Assembly: GCA_937872465.1 (NCBI GenBank)
Contig: CALMSR010000038.1
Location: forward strand, 62,001-126,000
Length of the DNA: 64,000 nt
Reading direction: 5' to 3'
From: an uncultured Paracoccaceae bacterium
GTDB taxonomy: Bacteria > Pseudomonadota > Alphaproteobacteria > Rhodobacterales > Rhodobacteraceae
Below are positions 27,558 through 40,086 of the stretch, piece by piece. A program made the position numbers and the translations under genes. How positions within the stretch are numbered: the stretch's first letter is position 1; every line of letters starts with the position of its first letter. The notes under the pieces were generated by a model. That model searched no databases. It was not told where the DNA came from and worked only from the letters and a program-made list of their open reading frames with translations.

Positions 27558-28751
27558 ATGAACATCCACGAGTATCAGGCCAAGGAATTGCTCAGGCAGT
27601 ACGGCGCGCCCGTCTCCGACGGACGGGTCGTGCTGAAGGCCGAGGAGGCCAAATCGGCCGCGGGCGAGCTCGACGGTCCCGTTTGGGTCGTCAAGGCGCA
27701 GATCCACGCCGGCGGCCGCGGCAAGGGCCGCTTCAAGGAGGCCGCCGCCGGCGAGAAGGGCGGGGTGCGCGTCACCCGATCCGTCGCCGAGGCGGCGGAG
27801 GAAGCGCAGAAGATGCTCGGCCGCACGCTCGTCACGCACCAGTCCGGCCCGGCCGGCAAGACCGTGAACCGCGTCTTCATCGAGGACGGCGCCGCGATCG
27901 CCCGCGAGCTCTACCTCGCGCTCCTGGTCGACCGCGGCTCGAGCCGCATCGCCTTCGTCTGCTCCACCGAGGGCGGCATGGACATCGAGGAGGTGGCGGC
28001 CTCGACCCCGGAGAAGATCCTCAGCTTCTCGGTCGATCCCGCGGCCGGCATCTCCGGCTTCCACGGCCGCCGGGTCGCCTTCGCACTCGGGCTCGAGGGC
28101 AAGCAGGTCAAGCAATGCGTCGACCTGGTGAACCGGCTCTACCGGCTCTTCGTCGAGCGCGATTGCGAGATGCTGGAGATCAACCCGCTGATCGTCACCG
28201 AGGACGGCGACCTCAGATGCCTCGACGCAAAGATGGGCTTCGATTCCAACGCGCTCTACCGCCAGAAGGAGATCCTGGCGCTGCGCGACGAGACCGAGGA
28301 GGACCCCAAGGAGCTGGAGGCCTCGAAGTTCGACCTCAACTACATCGCGCTCGACGGCGAGATCGGCTGCATGGTCAACGGCGCCGGCCTCGCCATGGCG
28401 ACGATGGACATCATCAAGCTCTACGGCTCGGAGCCCGCGAACTTCCTCGACGTCGGCGGCGGCGCCACCACCGAGAAGGTCACCGAGGCCTTCAAGATCA
28501 TTACCTCCGATCCCCAGGTGAAGGGCATCCTGGTCAACATCTTCGGCGGCATCATGCGCTGCGACGTCATCGCCGAGGGCGTGATCGCCGCGGTCAGGGA
28601 GGTCGGCCTCACGGTGCCGCTGGTGGTGCGCCTCGAGGGCACGAACGTGGAGAAGGGCAAGGCGATCCTCAACGAATCGGGGCTCGCGGTGATCGCCGCC
28701 GACGATCTGGCGGATGCCGCCGAGAAGATCGTGAAGGCGGTGAGAGGCTAG
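27558..28751 (+). CDS. sucC: Succinyl-CoA synthetase (ADP-forming) beta subunit
   Basis: SucC with SucD converts succinyl-CoA to succinate with formation of ATP. The 397-aa protein has the ATP-grasp start [16 protein letters not shown], the nucleotide site [11 protein letters not shown], and the C-terminal ligase segment [15 protein letters not shown]. The start is fixed by that conserved N-terminus, although only a weak GA-rich ribosome site precedes it. A small membrane-protein gene separates it from sucD. Confidence 0.97.
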   Translation: MNIHEYQAKELLRQYGAPVSDGRVVLKAEEAKSAAGELDGPVWVVKAQIHAGGRGKGRFKEAAAGEKGGVRVTRSVAEAAEEAQKMLGRTLVTHQSGPAGKTVNRVFIEDGAAIARELYLALLVDRGSSRIAFVCSTEGGMDIEEVAASTPEKILSFSVDPAAGISGFHGRRVAFALGLEGKQVKQCVDLVNRLYRLFVERDCEMLEINPLIVTEDGDLRCLDAKMGFDSNALYRQKEILALRDETEEDPKELEASKFDLNYIALDGEIGCMVNGAGLAMATMDIIKLYGSEPANFLDVGGGATTEKVTEAFKIITSDPQVKGILVNIFGGIMRCDVIAEGVIAAVREVGLTVPLVVRLEGTNVEKGKAILNESGLAVIAADDLADAAEKIVKAVRG

Positions 28752-28770
28752 GCGATGTCCGGCCGCGGCC

Positions 28771-29088
28771 ATGGTCCTGACGGTCTTCTTCACGACTCTC
28801 GCGGCGCTGCTCGCCGCGCCGTTCATCGTGGTCATGCTGCGCGCGGCCACGCCGGCGCGGGTGCTGCGGGTCTGGCTCGCCCAGCTCGCCGCCGCGCTCG
28901 CCCTCTGGGGCCTGCTGGTGCTGATCTTCCACAGCGGGCTCATCGTCGGGCAGGATCCGCGGATCCTGGCCGCCCTCGTCATCAATGCCGTCTGGGTCGG
29001 CCTCGTGCTGGCGATGGCCTTCGGGACCGTGGCTGCGGTCGTCCGGGCCGTCCAGCTGCGCGCCAGGCGGCGAACAAGCGGAAAGTGA
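28771..29088 (+). CDS. Small membrane protein encoded between sucC and sucD
   Basis: This 105-aa, very hydrophobic protein has three predicted helices (about 2-24, 35-57 and 65-90) and a basic tail RARRRTSGK. It has no motif I can assign. It starts 19 bases after sucC and stops 4 bases before sucD, so it is co-transcribed with them. No clear ribosome site precedes the ATG, so coupling to sucC is likely. Coding is supported by the uninterrupted frame and its tight fit between two core genes. Confidence 0.72.
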   Translation: MVLTVFFTTLAALLAAPFIVVMLRAATPARVLRVWLAQLAAALALWGLLVLIFHSGLIVGQDPRILAALVINAVWVGLVLAMAFGTVAAVVRAVQLRARRRTSGK

Positions 29089-29092
29089 GCTG

Positions 29093-29980
<888 letters not shown>

Positions 29981-29989
29981 CGGCAAATC

Positions 29990-30016
29990 CCCTGCCGCGC
30001 CCCGCGGCAGGGTTTT
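29990..30016 (+). terminator. Intra-operon terminator between sucD and sucA
   Basis: A perfect 9-bp stem (CCCTGCCGC with GCGGCAGGG, 5-base loop) is followed by TTTT. It starts 10 bases after the sucD stop, and could tune the sucCD to sucAB transcript ratio. Confidence 0.7.
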
Positions 30017-30071
30017 CGAGGACAGGCCCCCGCGGGGGCCGCATCGCAGGAGCGGGCAACCCGTCAGAGCC

Positions 30072-33041
30072 ATGACCGAGCATTCGCAGAACACGGTCTT
30101 CCATTCCTCGTCCTTCCTCCAGGGCCAGAACGCCAATTACGTCGAGCAGCTGCACGCGCGCTACGTCGCCGATCCCTCCAGCGTCGACGGCAGCTGGCAG
30201 GCCTTCTTCGCGGGGCTCGGCGATGCCGATGCGGAGGTGACGCAGAACGCGCGCGGCCCTTCCTGGGCGCGCGCCGACTGGCCGCCGACCCCGAACGACG
30301 ACCTGACGGCGGCCATGGACGGGCAATGGGGCCCGGAACTCGTCCGCGCGGTGGGCGACAAGCTGCGCGCGCGGGCGGCTGAGGCGGGCGCCCCGCTCAG
30401 CGAGGTCCAGGTCCGCCAGGCGGTGCTCGATTCGGTGCGCGCGCTGATGATCATCCGCGCCTATCGCATCCGCGGGCATCTCGTGGCCGATCTCGACCCG
30501 CTGCGCCTGGCCGAGCCCGAGCCGCATCGCGAGCTCGATCCGCACAGCTACGGCTTCACCGAGGCCGACATGGACCGGCCGATCTTCATCGACAACGTGC
30601 TGGGCCTGCAGACCGCGTCGCTCCGCGAGATCCTCGCAATGGTCAAGCGCACCTATTGCGGCACCTTCGCGCTCCAGTACATGCATATCTCCGACCCGGC
30701 GCAATCCGCCTGGCTCAAGGAGCGCATCGAGGGCTACGGCAAGGAGATCCGCTTCACCCAGCAGGGCCGCCGGGCGATCCTCAACAAGCTCGTCGAGGCC
30801 GAGGGCTTCGAGAAGTTCCTCCAGGTGAAATACACCGGCACCAAGCGCTTCGGCCTCGACGGCGGCGAGGCGCTGATCCCGGCGATGGAGCAGATCATCA
30901 AGCGCGGCGGCGCGCTCGGGGTCGAGGAGATCGTCATCGGCATGCCGCACCGCGGCCGCCTATCGGTGCTCGCCAATGTCATGGAGAAGCCCTACCGGGC
31001 GATCTTCAACGAGTTCCAGGGCGGCAGCTACAAGCCCGACGAGGTCGAGGGCTCGGGCGACGTGAAATACCATCTCGGCGCCTCCTCGGACCGCGAGTTC
31101 GACGGCAATACCGTGCATCTCAGCCTCACCGCCAACCCCAGCCACCTCGAGGCGGTCGATCCGGTGGTGCTCGGCAAGGTGCGCGCCAAGCAGTCGCAGA
31201 TGGGCGATACCTCGCGCTCCAAGGTGCTGCCGATCCTGCTGCACGGCGACGCGGCCTTCGCCGGCCAGGGGGTGGTGGCGGAATGCTTCGGCCTCTCCGG
31301 GCTCAAGGGGCATCGCACCGGCGGCACGCTGCATCTGATCGTCAACAACCAGATCGGCTTCACCACCGCGCCGCAGTTCTCGCGCTCCTCGCCCTATCCG
31401 ACCGACATCGCGCTGATGGTCGAGGCGCCGATCTTCCACGTCAACGGCGACGACCCCGAGGCGGTGGTGCATGCCGCGCGCGTCGCCATCGAGTTCCGGC
31501 AGAAGTTCCACAAGGACGTGGTCATCGACATGTTCTGCTATCGCCGCTTCGGGCATAACGAGGGCGACGAGCCCATGTTCACCCAGCCGCTGATGTACAA
31601 GGCGATCAAGGGCCACAAGACCACGCTCCAGCTCTATACCGAGCGGCTGGTCGCCGACGGGCTGATCCCCGAGGGCGAGATCGAGGACATGAAGGCCGCC
31701 TTCCAGGCGCATCTCAATGAGGAATTCGAGGTCGGCAAGGACTACCGCCCGAACAAGGCCGACTGGCTCGACGGCCGCTGGTCGGGGCTCTCGCGCCCCG
31801 AGCGGCGCTACCAGCGCGGCAAGACCTCGGTGGACATGGCCACGCTCCGCAAGGTCGGCGCGGCGCTCACCCGCCTCCCCGAGAGCTTCGAGCCGCACAA
31901 GACCGTGCAGCGCATGCTCGACACCAAGGCCAAGATGATCGAATCGGGCGAGGGCATCGACTGGGCGACCGGCGAGGCGCTGGCCTTCGGCACGCTCCTG
32001 GTCGAGGGCTATCCGGTGCGGCTCTCGGGGCAGGATTGCACCCGCGGCACCTTCAGCCAGCGCCATTCCGGCATCATCGACCAGATGACCGAGGAGCGCT
32101 ACCACCCGCTCAACCACATCTGCAGCGACCAGGCCACCTACGAGGTGGTCGATTCCATGCTCTCCGAATACGCCGTGCTCGGCTACGAATACGGCTACAG
32201 CCTCGCCGAGCCGAACGCGCTGACGCTCTGGGAGGCGCAGTTCGGCGATTTCGCCAATGGCGCACAGATCATGATCGACCAGTTCATCTCGTCGGGCGAG
32301 GCGAAATGGCTGCGCATGTCGGGCCTCGTCCTGCTGTTGCCGCATGGCTACGAGGGGCAGGGGCCGGAGCATTCCTCCGCGCGCCCCGAGCGCTTCCTGC
32401 AGATGTGCGCCGGCGACAACATGATCGTGGCCAATGTCACCACCCCGGCCAATTACTTCCACATCCTGCGCCGGCAGCTCCTGCGCAGCTTCCGCAAGCC
32501 GCTGATCCTGATGACGCCGAAATCGCTGCTGCGCCACAAGCTCGCGGTCTCCAAGCTCAAGGATTTCGCCAAGGGATCGAGCTTCCACCGGGTGCTCTGG
32601 GACGACGCCGAGATCGACGCCGAACATCTCTCCACGACCGAGCTGGTCCCGGACGAGAAGATCCGCCGCGTCGTGCTCTGCTCCGGCAAGGTCTATTACG
32701 ACCTGCTCGAGGAGCGCGACGCCCGCGGCATAAGGGATGTCTACCTCATGCGCCTCGAGCAGTTCTATCCCTTCCCGGCGCTCTCGCTGACCAAGGAGCT
32801 CGGCCGCTTCAAGAACGCCCAGATGATCTGGTGCCAGGAGGAGCCGAAGAACCAGGGCTACTGGACCTTCGTGGAGCCGAACATCGAATGGGTTCTCGGC
32901 CGGATCGGCGCGAAATACGGCCGGCCCTCCTATGTCGGCCGGCCGGCCGCCGCATCGCCGGCCACGGGGCTCGCCCGCGAGCACAAGGCGCAACAGGAGG
33001 CGCTGGTCGATGCCGCGCTCTCGCTGAAGAAGGATCGCTGA
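30072..33041 (+). CDS. sucA: 2-oxoglutarate dehydrogenase E1 component
   Basis: SucA is the thiamine-diphosphate decarboxylase of the 2-oxoglutarate dehydrogenase complex. At 989 aa it has the usual length. It has the N-terminal E2-binding segment ([19 protein letters not shown]), the ThDP region around [19 protein letters not shown] and the C-terminal transketolase-like half with [20 protein letters not shown] and [11 protein letters not shown]. One base separates its stop from the sucB start. The opposite strand contains a long open frame, which is only a GC-codon shadow. Confidence 0.98.
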   Translation: MTEHSQNTVFHSSSFLQGQNANYVEQLHARYVADPSSVDGSWQAFFAGLGDADAEVTQNARGPSWARADWPPTPNDDLTAAMDGQWGPELVRAVGDKLRARAAEAGAPLSEVQVRQAVLDSVRALMIIRAYRIRGHLVADLDPLRLAEPEPHRELDPHSYGFTEADMDRPIFIDNVLGLQTASLREILAMVKRTYCGTFALQYMHISDPAQSAWLKERIEGYGKEIRFTQQGRRAILNKLVEAEGFEKFLQVKYTGTKRFGLDGGEALIPAMEQIIKRGGALGVEEIVIGMPHRGRLSVLANVMEKPYRAIFNEFQGGSYKPDEVEGSGDVKYHLGASSDREFDGNTVHLSLTANPSHLEAVDPVVLGKVRAKQSQMGDTSRSKVLPILLHGDAAFAGQGVVAECFGLSGLKGHRTGGTLHLIVNNQIGFTTAPQFSRSSPYPTDIALMVEAPIFHVNGDDPEAVVHAARVAIEFRQKFHKDVVIDMFCYRRFGHNEGDEPMFTQPLMYKAIKGHKTTLQLYTERLVADGLIPEGEIEDMKAAFQAHLNEEFEVGKDYRPNKADWLDGRWSGLSRPERRYQRGKTSVDMATLRKVGAALTRLPESFEPHKTVQRMLDTKAKMIESGEGIDWATGEALAFGTLLVEGYPVRLSGQDCTRGTFSQRHSGIIDQMTEERYHPLNHICSDQATYEVVDSMLSEYAVLGYEYGYSLAEPNALTLWEAQFGDFANGAQIMIDQFISSGEAKWLRMSGLVLLLPHGYEGQGPEHSSARPERFLQMCAGDNMIVANVTTPANYFHILRRQLLRSFRKPLILMTPKSLLRHKLAVSKLKDFAKGSSFHRVLWDDAEIDAEHLSTTELVPDEKIRRVVLCSGKVYYDLLEERDARGIRDVYLMRLEQFYPFPALSLTKELGRFKNAQMIWCQEEPKNQGYWTFVEPNIEWVLGRIGAKYGRPSYVGRPAAASPATGLAREHKAQQEALVDAALSLKKDR

Positions 33042-33042
33042 C

Positions 33043-34596
33043 ATGACCGACATCCGCGTGCCCACGCTCGGCGAGAGCGTGACCGAGGCGACCGTCGCCA
33101 CCTGGTTCAAGAAGGCGGGCGATGCCGTCGCGGTGGACGAGATGCTCTGCGAGCTCGAGACCGACAAGGTCACGGTCGAGGTCCCCGCCACCGCCGCCGG
33201 CGTGCTCGCCGAGATCGTGGCCAAGGAGGGCGACACCGTCGGCGTCGACGCCCTGCTCGCCACCATCGACGAGAAGGCCGGCGCAGCCAGGCCCGCCAAG
33301 GCGGAGAAACCCGCGGCCAAGGCCGAGGAGGCGACCCCCGGCAAGGCCGCCCCGGAGGGCGCCGAATCCGCGCCCGCCAACGAGAGCTCGATCGAGATCG
33401 CGGTGCCCGCCCTCGGCGAGAGCGTCACCGAGGCGACGGTCTCGACCTGGTTCAAGCAGGTCGGCGACGCCGTGGTGCAGGACGAGATGCTCTGCGAGCT
33501 CGAGACCGACAAGGTCTCGGTCGAGGTGCCCTCGCCGGCGAGCGGCACGCTCGAGGAGATCTTCGCCGCCGATGGCGCCACCGTCGAGGCGGGCGGAAAG
33601 CTCGGCCGCATCCGCGGCGGGGCCGGCGGCAGCGCCGCGCCGCAGAAGGCGCGCCCCGTCGCCGCCGAGAAGGCCGCCGAGCCGGCGACGGCCAGGGCCG
33701 ACGTCGAGGACGCGCCCTCGGCCAAGAAGCTGATGGCCGAGAAGGGGATCGAGCCCGGCCAGCTGGCCGGCACCGGCCGCGACGGCCGCATCATGAAGGA
33801 GGACGTCCTGCGCGCGATGGCCGCGCCCGCGCCCTCGGTGTCCTCCGAGCCCGCCGCGCCCGCCATCCCGCGCGCGCCGGTCCCGGCCGAGGATGCCGCG
33901 CGCGAGGAGCGCGTGAAGATGACGCGGCTGCGCCAGACCATCGCGCGGCGGCTGAAGGAGGCCCAGAACACCGCGGCCATGCTGACCACCTACAACGAGG
34001 TGGACATGACCGGCGTGATGGGGCTGCGCAACGAATACAAGGATCTCTTCGAGAAGAAGCACGGGGTGAAGCTCGGCTTCATGTCCTTCTTCACCAAGGC
34101 CTGCTGCCATGCGCTGAAGGAGGTGCCGGAGGTCAACGCCGAGATCGACGGCACCGAGGTCGTCTACAAGAACTTCGTCCACATGGGCATCGCCGTCGGC
34201 ACGCCCACCGGCCTCGTGGTGCCGGTGGTGCGCGACGCCGACCAGATGTCCTTCGCCGCCATCGAGAAGAAGATCAACGAGCTCGGGATCCGCGCCCGCG
34301 ACGGCAAGCTCTCCATGGCCGACATGCAGGGCGGCACCTTCACCATCTCGAACGGCGGCGTCTACGGCTCGCTGATGTCCTCGCCGATCCTGAACCCCCC
34401 GCAGTCGGGCATCCTCGGCATGCACAAGATCCAGGAGCGGCCGATGGTGGTGAAGGGCCAGATCGTCGCCCGGCCGATGATGTATCTCGCCCTCAGCTAC
34501 GACCACCGCATCGTCGACGGCAAGGGCGCGGTCACCTTCCTCGTGCGCGTCAAGGAGGCGCTGGAGGACCCGCGGCGGCTCTTGATGGATCTGTGA
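33043..34596 (+). CDS. sucB: 2-oxoglutarate dehydrogenase E2 (dihydrolipoyllysine succinyltransferase), two lipoyl domains
   Basis: SucB transfers the succinyl group from lipoate to CoA and forms the core of the complex. The 517-aa protein has two lipoyl domains (residues about 3-78 and 111-186), each with ELETDK at the lipoylated lysine. Ala/Pro/Lys-rich linkers, an E3-binding domain ([20 protein letters not shown]) and a catalytic domain ending [12 protein letters not shown] with the HXXXDG motif follow. Most sucB products, as in E. coli, carry one lipoyl domain; two is longer than usual but complete. It is followed by a 670-base gap before lpdA. Confidence 0.97.
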   Translation: MTDIRVPTLGESVTEATVATWFKKAGDAVAVDEMLCELETDKVTVEVPATAAGVLAEIVAKEGDTVGVDALLATIDEKAGAARPAKAEKPAAKAEEATPGKAAPEGAESAPANESSIEIAVPALGESVTEATVSTWFKQVGDAVVQDEMLCELETDKVSVEVPSPASGTLEEIFAADGATVEAGGKLGRIRGGAGGSAAPQKARPVAAEKAAEPATARADVEDAPSAKKLMAEKGIEPGQLAGTGRDGRIMKEDVLRAMAAPAPSVSSEPAAPAIPRAPVPAEDAAREERVKMTRLRQTIARRLKEAQNTAAMLTTYNEVDMTGVMGLRNEYKDLFEKKHGVKLGFMSFFTKACCHALKEVPEVNAEIDGTEVVYKNFVHMGIAVGTPTGLVVPVVRDADQMSFAAIEKKINELGIRARDGKLSMADMQGGTFTISNGGVYGSLMSSPILNPPQSGILGMHKIQERPMVVKGQIVARPMMYLALSYDHRIVDGKGAVTFLVRVKEALEDPRRLLMDL

Positions 34597-34699
34597 GTCG
34601 CGATACGGAACCGCGCGAGCCCGCGCGCGAAGCCTGCCCCGGGCTTGTCGGAGCTGCGGCAAGATAGGCCCGAGCGGTTCTCCGTCGCTTACCCTCCCG

Positions 34700-34975
34700 C
34701 GCAGGCCCAAGGTCCCCGGCCCGATCGACCCGTGGCGATCGGGCCGCGCCGGCCCTCCCCGGGGCCGGCGCGCTTCGCACGCCGTCCAGGGCCGCCTCGT
34801 CCCGATCCCCAACCGTCGGTGACACCCGCCCCCCCCCCCTCGCCCTGCGGCTCGCGCCTCCGGGCGACCGGACCGGGCAAGGCGCCACCGGCGCCTCGCC
34901 TTTTCGGTCCGGGGGAATGCCCCGCGGGCCGCGCGCGGCGCGGCCTTCCTTCCTTTCCCGGGGCACGGCCCCGTG
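34700..34975. repeat. Intergenic repeat, copy B
   Basis: It is colinear with copy A for about 220 bases: GATCG...CGATC, the GCGCCGGCCC hairpin, AGGCGCC-ACC-GGCGCCT and TCGGTCC. It then extends into sequence shared with copy C. Confidence 0.85.
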
Positions 34976-35136
34976 GCTGCGGTGTCGGGCGGGCGGGGCG
35001 GTGCCGGCGTCAGGAGCTGGTGCCGCCTCTACCCGAGGCTCGACCACTCGCCAAAGAGTAACGCCGCAAAGCGCACCGGAGGATCCCGTTCATGCGGCGT
35101 TAATAAAAATATCAAATGAAATCATGGCGTTGTTCC

Positions 35137-35154
35137 CCGTCCCCATGGGGACGG
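35137..35154. promoter_or_regulatory. 18-base perfect palindrome upstream of lpdA
   Basis: CCGTCCCCATGGGGACGG lies 115 bases before the lpdA start. A one-mismatch copy is at 5658 after adhC. The function could be operator or hairpin; it cannot be decided. Confidence 0.35.
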
Positions 35155-35268
35155 TTCCGCCGCCGCCATCGGCGCGTCCGGCGACCCCGCAAAGCTTGAG
35201 CCTGGGCGGTTGGCTTCCCCGCGGCACCCGTTATGATCTGCGCCGCAAGCGTCTGAGAGGGACAGGAA

Positions 35269-36657
<1,389 letters not shown>

Positions 36658-36703
36658 CGCGGTCTCGGGGGCAGGGCCCGGCGCGAAAGGCCGCGCGGGG
36701 CCT

Positions 36704-37633
36704 CTACCCGCGGCGGCGGCGACCCTCGCGACGGCCGCGGGCGCCGGCCTCGGCCTCGCCTTCGGCGAGCGGCGGCTTGTTGGCCCTGATCCAGGCCGCG
36801 CCGTTGGGGTCGTTGTCCATCAGGAGATTGGCGGCGCGGATCGCGTCCATCTCCTGCGGGCGCACCGGATTCATGATCGCCGAGGTCATGCCGGAGGCGA
36901 TCGCCATGGGCAGGAAGGCCGCGTTGATCCCGTGGCGGTTGGGCAGGCCGAAGGAGACGTTGGAGGCGCCACAGGTGGTGTTGACCCCCAGTTCCTCGCG
37001 CAGGCGGCGGACCAGGGTGAAGACCTGAAGCCCGGCGGTCGAGAGCGCGCCGATCGGCATCATCAGCGGATCGACGACGATGTCATGCGCCGGGATGCCG
37101 AAATCGGCGGCGCGCTCGACGATCTTCTTCGCCACGGCGAAGCGCACTTCGGGGTCCATGGAGATGCCGGTATCGTCGTTGGAGATGGCGACGACGGGCA
37201 CGTTGTATTTCTTGACCAGCCGCAGGACGCGCTCCAGCCGCTCCTCCTCGCCGGTCACGGAGTTCAGGAGCGGCCGGCCCTGGCAGACCTCGAGCCCGGC
37301 TTCGAGCGCGCCTGGCACGCTCGAATCGATGCAGAGCGGCACGTCGACGAGCCCCTGCACGAGCTCGATCATCTGCCGCATCAGCGGCGGTTCGGTCTCG
37401 TTGGGATTGGGGTTGGAATTGTAGACCACGCCGGCATTGACATCGAGCATGGTGGCGCCGCTGGCGACCTGCTCGAGCGCATCCTTCTCGACCGTGGAGA
37501 AATCGCCGGCCTCGAGCTGGGCGGCGAGGATCTTGCGGCCGGTGGGGTTGATGCGCTCGCCGATCACGCAGAACGGCTGGTCGAAGCCGATGATCGCGGT
37601 GCGGGATTTGGATTCAACGATCGTGCGGGTCAT
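36704..37633 (-). CDS. Methyltetrahydrofolate:corrinoid methyltransferase (pterin-binding part of split methionine synthase)
   Basis: The 309-aa protein is the pterin-binding (AcsE/MetH folate-domain) fold: CVIGERINPTGRK near the start, GATMLDVNAG and CIDSSVPGALEAGL. In Rhodobacterales, methionine synthase is known to be split into separate polypeptides, and this would be the part that moves the methyl group from methyl-THF to cobalamin. It ends with a tail rich in Arg and Gly (GARGRREGRRRRG) beyond the usual fold. It lies downstream of the MTHFR-like gene in the same direction. The B12-binding and homocysteine parts are not in this window. Confidence 0.87.
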   Translation of the reverse strand: MTRTIVESKSRTAIIGFDQPFCVIGERINPTGRKILAAQLEAGDFSTVEKDALEQVASGATMLDVNAGVVYNSNPNPNETEPPLMRQMIELVQGLVDVPLCIDSSVPGALEAGLEVCQGRPLLNSVTGEEERLERVLRLVKKYNVPVVAISNDDTGISMDPEVRFAVAKKIVERAADFGIPAHDIVVDPLMMPIGALSTAGLQVFTLVRRLREELGVNTTCGASNVSFGLPNRHGINAAFLPMAIASGMTSAIMNPVRPQEMDAIRAANLLMDNDPNGAAWIRANKPPLAEGEAEAGARGRREGRRRRG

Positions 37634-37717
37634 GCGGCGCGGGCCTTCCGGGCAGTGAAACGGGAATAACGCCGCGGTCCTACACCATGGATGCCGCCGC
37701 GGCCAGTCTCCGTCGGC

Positions 37718-38641
37718 TCAGGCCCGGGCGCGCAGCGGCCGGGCGGCGAGGGCCGCGGTGTAGTCGGTGGTGGCCGTGATGCCGCCGAGCGGGAAGAGAT
37801 GCACGCGCTCCACGGCGAAATCGGGGTTCGCGGCCTTGTGCCGCGCGAGCCCGGTCAGGATCTCCGTCGGCTCGAACGGCAGGATGAGATTGCTCAGATC
37901 GGCGGCGCGGCGCTGGAGAACCCTGAGGCTCGCGCCGACGCCGCAGGCCATGGCGAACTTGATCATGGTCTGGAGCTTGGCCGGGCCGGCGATGCCGATA
38001 TGCACCGGAAGCGTGATCCCCGCGGCGCGGACGCGGCCCGCCCAGTCGATGATCGGGCCGGCCTCGAAGGCGAATTGCGTGGCGATGGCCATGCTTGCAT
38101 CGGTGCGGGTCTGGAAGTCGCTCTTCCAGCGCAGGGCGGCCATGACGGTATCCTCGCCGCCGGCGGGGTCGATGTCGCGGTTCCCCTCGGGATGGCCGGC
38201 GACATGCAGGTGGTTGAAGCCCGCGCGGTCGAAGAGGCCGGTCTCGAGGAGCTGCATCGAATCGGCGAAGGGGCCGCGGGGCGTGGCGATGCCGCCGGCG
38301 ATGACCAGCGCCTGGCGCACGCCGACATCCGAATAGGCGCCGATTCGGGCCTCGAGCTCGGCGCGGGAGGCGATGCCGCGGGCGGGGAAATGCGGCATGA
38401 CCGCGAAGCCCTCGTCCGCGAGACGCCGGGCGGCGGCGAGCATCTCGGAGAATTCCGTGCCGTCGATATGGGCGAGGTAGACCCTGGTCCCGGCGGGCAG
38501 GATGCTGCGGAAGTCCTCGATCTTCGCGGCGGTGCGCGGCATGACCTCGATGGAGAAATCCTGCATCAGCGCGGCGAGCGCGGCAGTGTCGGAGGCCGCG
38601 GGGCCGGAGGGCCGGCGGGCGAAGTTCAGTATGTTCACCAA
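37718..38641 (-). CDS. Methylenetetrahydrofolate reductase-like protein of the split-MetH operon
   Basis: This 307-aa protein has an MTHFR-like barrel: FSIEVMPRTAAKIEDF at the start, ALVIAGGIATPRGPF where MetF has its RGDPP motif, and HLHVAGHPEGNRDI. It differs strongly from the true MetF encoded divergently at 39101. Such proteins accompany split methionine synthases in Rhodobacterales, and a role in methyl-THF supply or in reactivation is inferred. It sits between the 'virulence factor' domain gene and the corrinoid methyltransferase. Confidence 0.78.
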   Translation of the reverse strand: MVNILNFARRPSGPAASDTAALAALMQDFSIEVMPRTAAKIEDFRSILPAGTRVYLAHIDGTEFSEMLAAARRLADEGFAVMPHFPARGIASRAELEARIGAYSDVGVRQALVIAGGIATPRGPFADSMQLLETGLFDRAGFNHLHVAGHPEGNRDIDPAGGEDTVMAALRWKSDFQTRTDASMAIATQFAFEAGPIIDWAGRVRAAGITLPVHIGIAGPAKLQTMIKFAMACGVGASLRVLQRRAADLSNLILPFEPTEILTGLARHKAANPDFAVERVHLFPLGGITATTDYTAALAARPLRARA

Positions 38642-38656
38642 GGGTCTGCTCCGGCA

Positions 38657-38965
38657 TCAGGTCTTCGGGGTGGCCCAGCCTTCGTTGGCGATCAGGGCCT
38701 TGATCTCGGCGGGACTAAACGCCGCCTCGAGCCGTGCCGCTTCGCTGGAAGCGACATCCGCCGCATCGCCTTCGACAAGGTAGGGCTCGCCCTTGCGCCA
38801 TTCCGCGAGATAGGCGTCGGCGTCGCGTGCCCCGACCTTCATGGCGCAGCGGTCGATGGCCTGCTCGAAGCGCTCCGGCAGCTGAAGCTTGGCGGCGCGC
38901 CGCCCGGTGCCGACGATGACCTGGGCGGGGATATCGCGCCAGTAGACGATGATGACCTGGGGCAT
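38657..38965 (-). CDS. 'Virulence factor' domain protein (PF13769-type), 102 aa
   Basis: The small protein starts PQVIIVYWRDIPAQVIVGTG and continues RRAAKLQLPERFEQAIDRCA, the pattern of the short domain misleadingly annotated as virulence factor. It is a constant neighbour of the MTHFR-like and corrinoid methyltransferase genes in Rhodobacterales, so a role in the split methionine synthase pathway is inferred. It is the first gene of that operon, 15 bases before the next, and divergent from metF. ATG 38963-38965 is followed by conserved residues at once. Confidence 0.78.
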   Translation of the reverse strand: MPQVIIVYWRDIPAQVIVGTGRRAAKLQLPERFEQAIDRCAMKVGARDADAYLAEWRKGEPYLVEGDAADVASSEAARLEAAFSPAEIKALIANEGWATPKT

Positions 38966-39100
38966 GGCGGGCTCCTCAAGGGTTGTTCGTCGCGGTGCCA
39001 GCGTACGCTGCAACAGGCGCCGCAGTTAGTCGTTGCCGGATCGCATTTCCAGCGGTATCCTCGCGCCTGCAAATCTCATTGTCGGTATGGACCGGTGCAC

Positions 39101-39991
39101 ATGACCAGAACGGATGGGGCTCTTCCGAGCCTGTCTTTCGAATTCTTTCCGCCACATTCCCCCGAGGCCAGCCTGCGGCTCTGGCGGTCCGTCGAGCGGC
39201 TCGCGCCGCTGGGGCCGCGATTCGTCTCGGTGACCTTCGGCGCGGGCGGGACCACGCGCGACCGCACGAATGCGGCGATCCAGACCATCGTGGAGCGCGC
39301 GCGGCTTTCGGTGGCGGGGCATCTCACCTGCGTGGGCGCCAGCCGCGCCGAGACCCTGGCCGTGGCGCGCGGCTATGCGCGGATGGGGGTCCGGCGCATC
39401 GTGGCGCTGCGGGGCGACCCGCCCAAGGGGGCCGCGCGATTCGAGCCCCATCCCGAGGGTTTCGCCTCCGGCGCCGATCTCGTCGCCGGGCTGCGGCAGC
39501 TGGGCGGCTTCGAGATCTCCGTGGCGGCCTATCCGGAGAAGCATCCCGACGCGGTGGACCTCGCCGCGGACATCGACAATCTCAAGCGCAAGATCGACGC
39601 GGGCGCGAGCAACGCGATCACGCAGTTCTTCTTCGAGAACGAGGATTTCCTGCGCTTCCGCGACGCCTGCGCGCAGGCGGGGATCAGCGCGCCGATCATT
39701 CCCGGCATCCTGCCGGTGGAGAATTTCGGGCGCATGACGAATTTCGCCGCCCGCTGCCATGCGACGGTGCCCGAATGGATGCACAAGGCCTTCGCGCGCG
39801 CCGATTCGCCCGAGACGGCGCATCTGCTCGCCGTGGCGATCGCATCCGATCAATGCGACACGCTGCGGGCCGAGGGTGTGGAGCATCTGCATTTCTACAC
39901 GCTCAACAACCCCGACCTGACCTATGACGTCTGCCGGGCGCTCGGCTATGCCGCCGCGCCGCTCGCCATGGCGGAGGGTGGGGCGGCCTGA
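39101..39991 (+). CDS. metF: 5,10-methylenetetrahydrofolate reductase
   Basis: MetF reduces methylene-THF to methyl-THF, the methyl donor for methionine synthesis. The 296-aa barrel has LSFEFFPPHSPEA, the folate/FAD motif VSVTFGAGGTTRDRT, the signature VALRGDPPKG and NAITQFFFEN. ATG 39101 is chosen because conserved sequence begins within 12 residues. It is divergent from the split-MetH operon, so both arms of methyl transfer share the 135-base control region, which contains the palindrome CAGCGTACGCTG at 38999. Confidence 0.96.
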   Translation: MTRTDGALPSLSFEFFPPHSPEASLRLWRSVERLAPLGPRFVSVTFGAGGTTRDRTNAAIQTIVERARLSVAGHLTCVGASRAETLAVARGYARMGVRRIVALRGDPPKGAARFEPHPEGFASGADLVAGLRQLGGFEISVAAYPEKHPDAVDLAADIDNLKRKIDAGASNAITQFFFENEDFLRFRDACAQAGISAPIIPGILPVENFGRMTNFAARCHATVPEWMHKAFARADSPETAHLLAVAIASDQCDTLRAEGVEHLHFYTLNNPDLTYDVCRALGYAAAPLAMAEGGAA

Positions 39992-39999
39992 GCGGGAAA

Positions 40000-40041
40000 C
40001 CCGCCGGGATATCCCGGCGGGTCAGGTCACCGCTGACCTGA
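40000..40041. terminator. Two consecutive hairpins between metF and the RTX gene
   Basis: A 22-base perfect palindrome centred at 40010/40011 (arms CCCGCCGGGAT) is followed at once by TCAGGTCA-CCGC-TGACCTGA. The two genes converge here, so this is a likely bidirectional terminator. Confidence 0.65.
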
Positions 40042-40086
40042 TCGCGCGGCGGGGCGCGACGGTTTGGCGCACCCCGCCGGTGTCGG

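Larger units (their letters stand above)
34597..35268. other. Long gap between sucB and lpdA with an intergenic repeat and an A/T-rich patch
   Basis: No gene is supported. Bases about 34700-34975 are repeat copy B. From 35059 to 35122 come a 10-bp inverted repeat (TAACGCCGCA / TGCGGCGTTA) and a markedly A/T-rich run (AATAAAAATATCAAATG), unusual in this GC-rich window. The palindrome CCGTCCCCATGGGGACGG lies at 35137. These may hold the lpdA promoter. Confidence 0.6.

Noticed and set aside
30960..33989. A 1009-codon open frame on the minus strand opposite sucA/sucB
   Set aside because: It is a GC-codon shadow: the plus-strand genes are clearly real and the minus translation has no family features.
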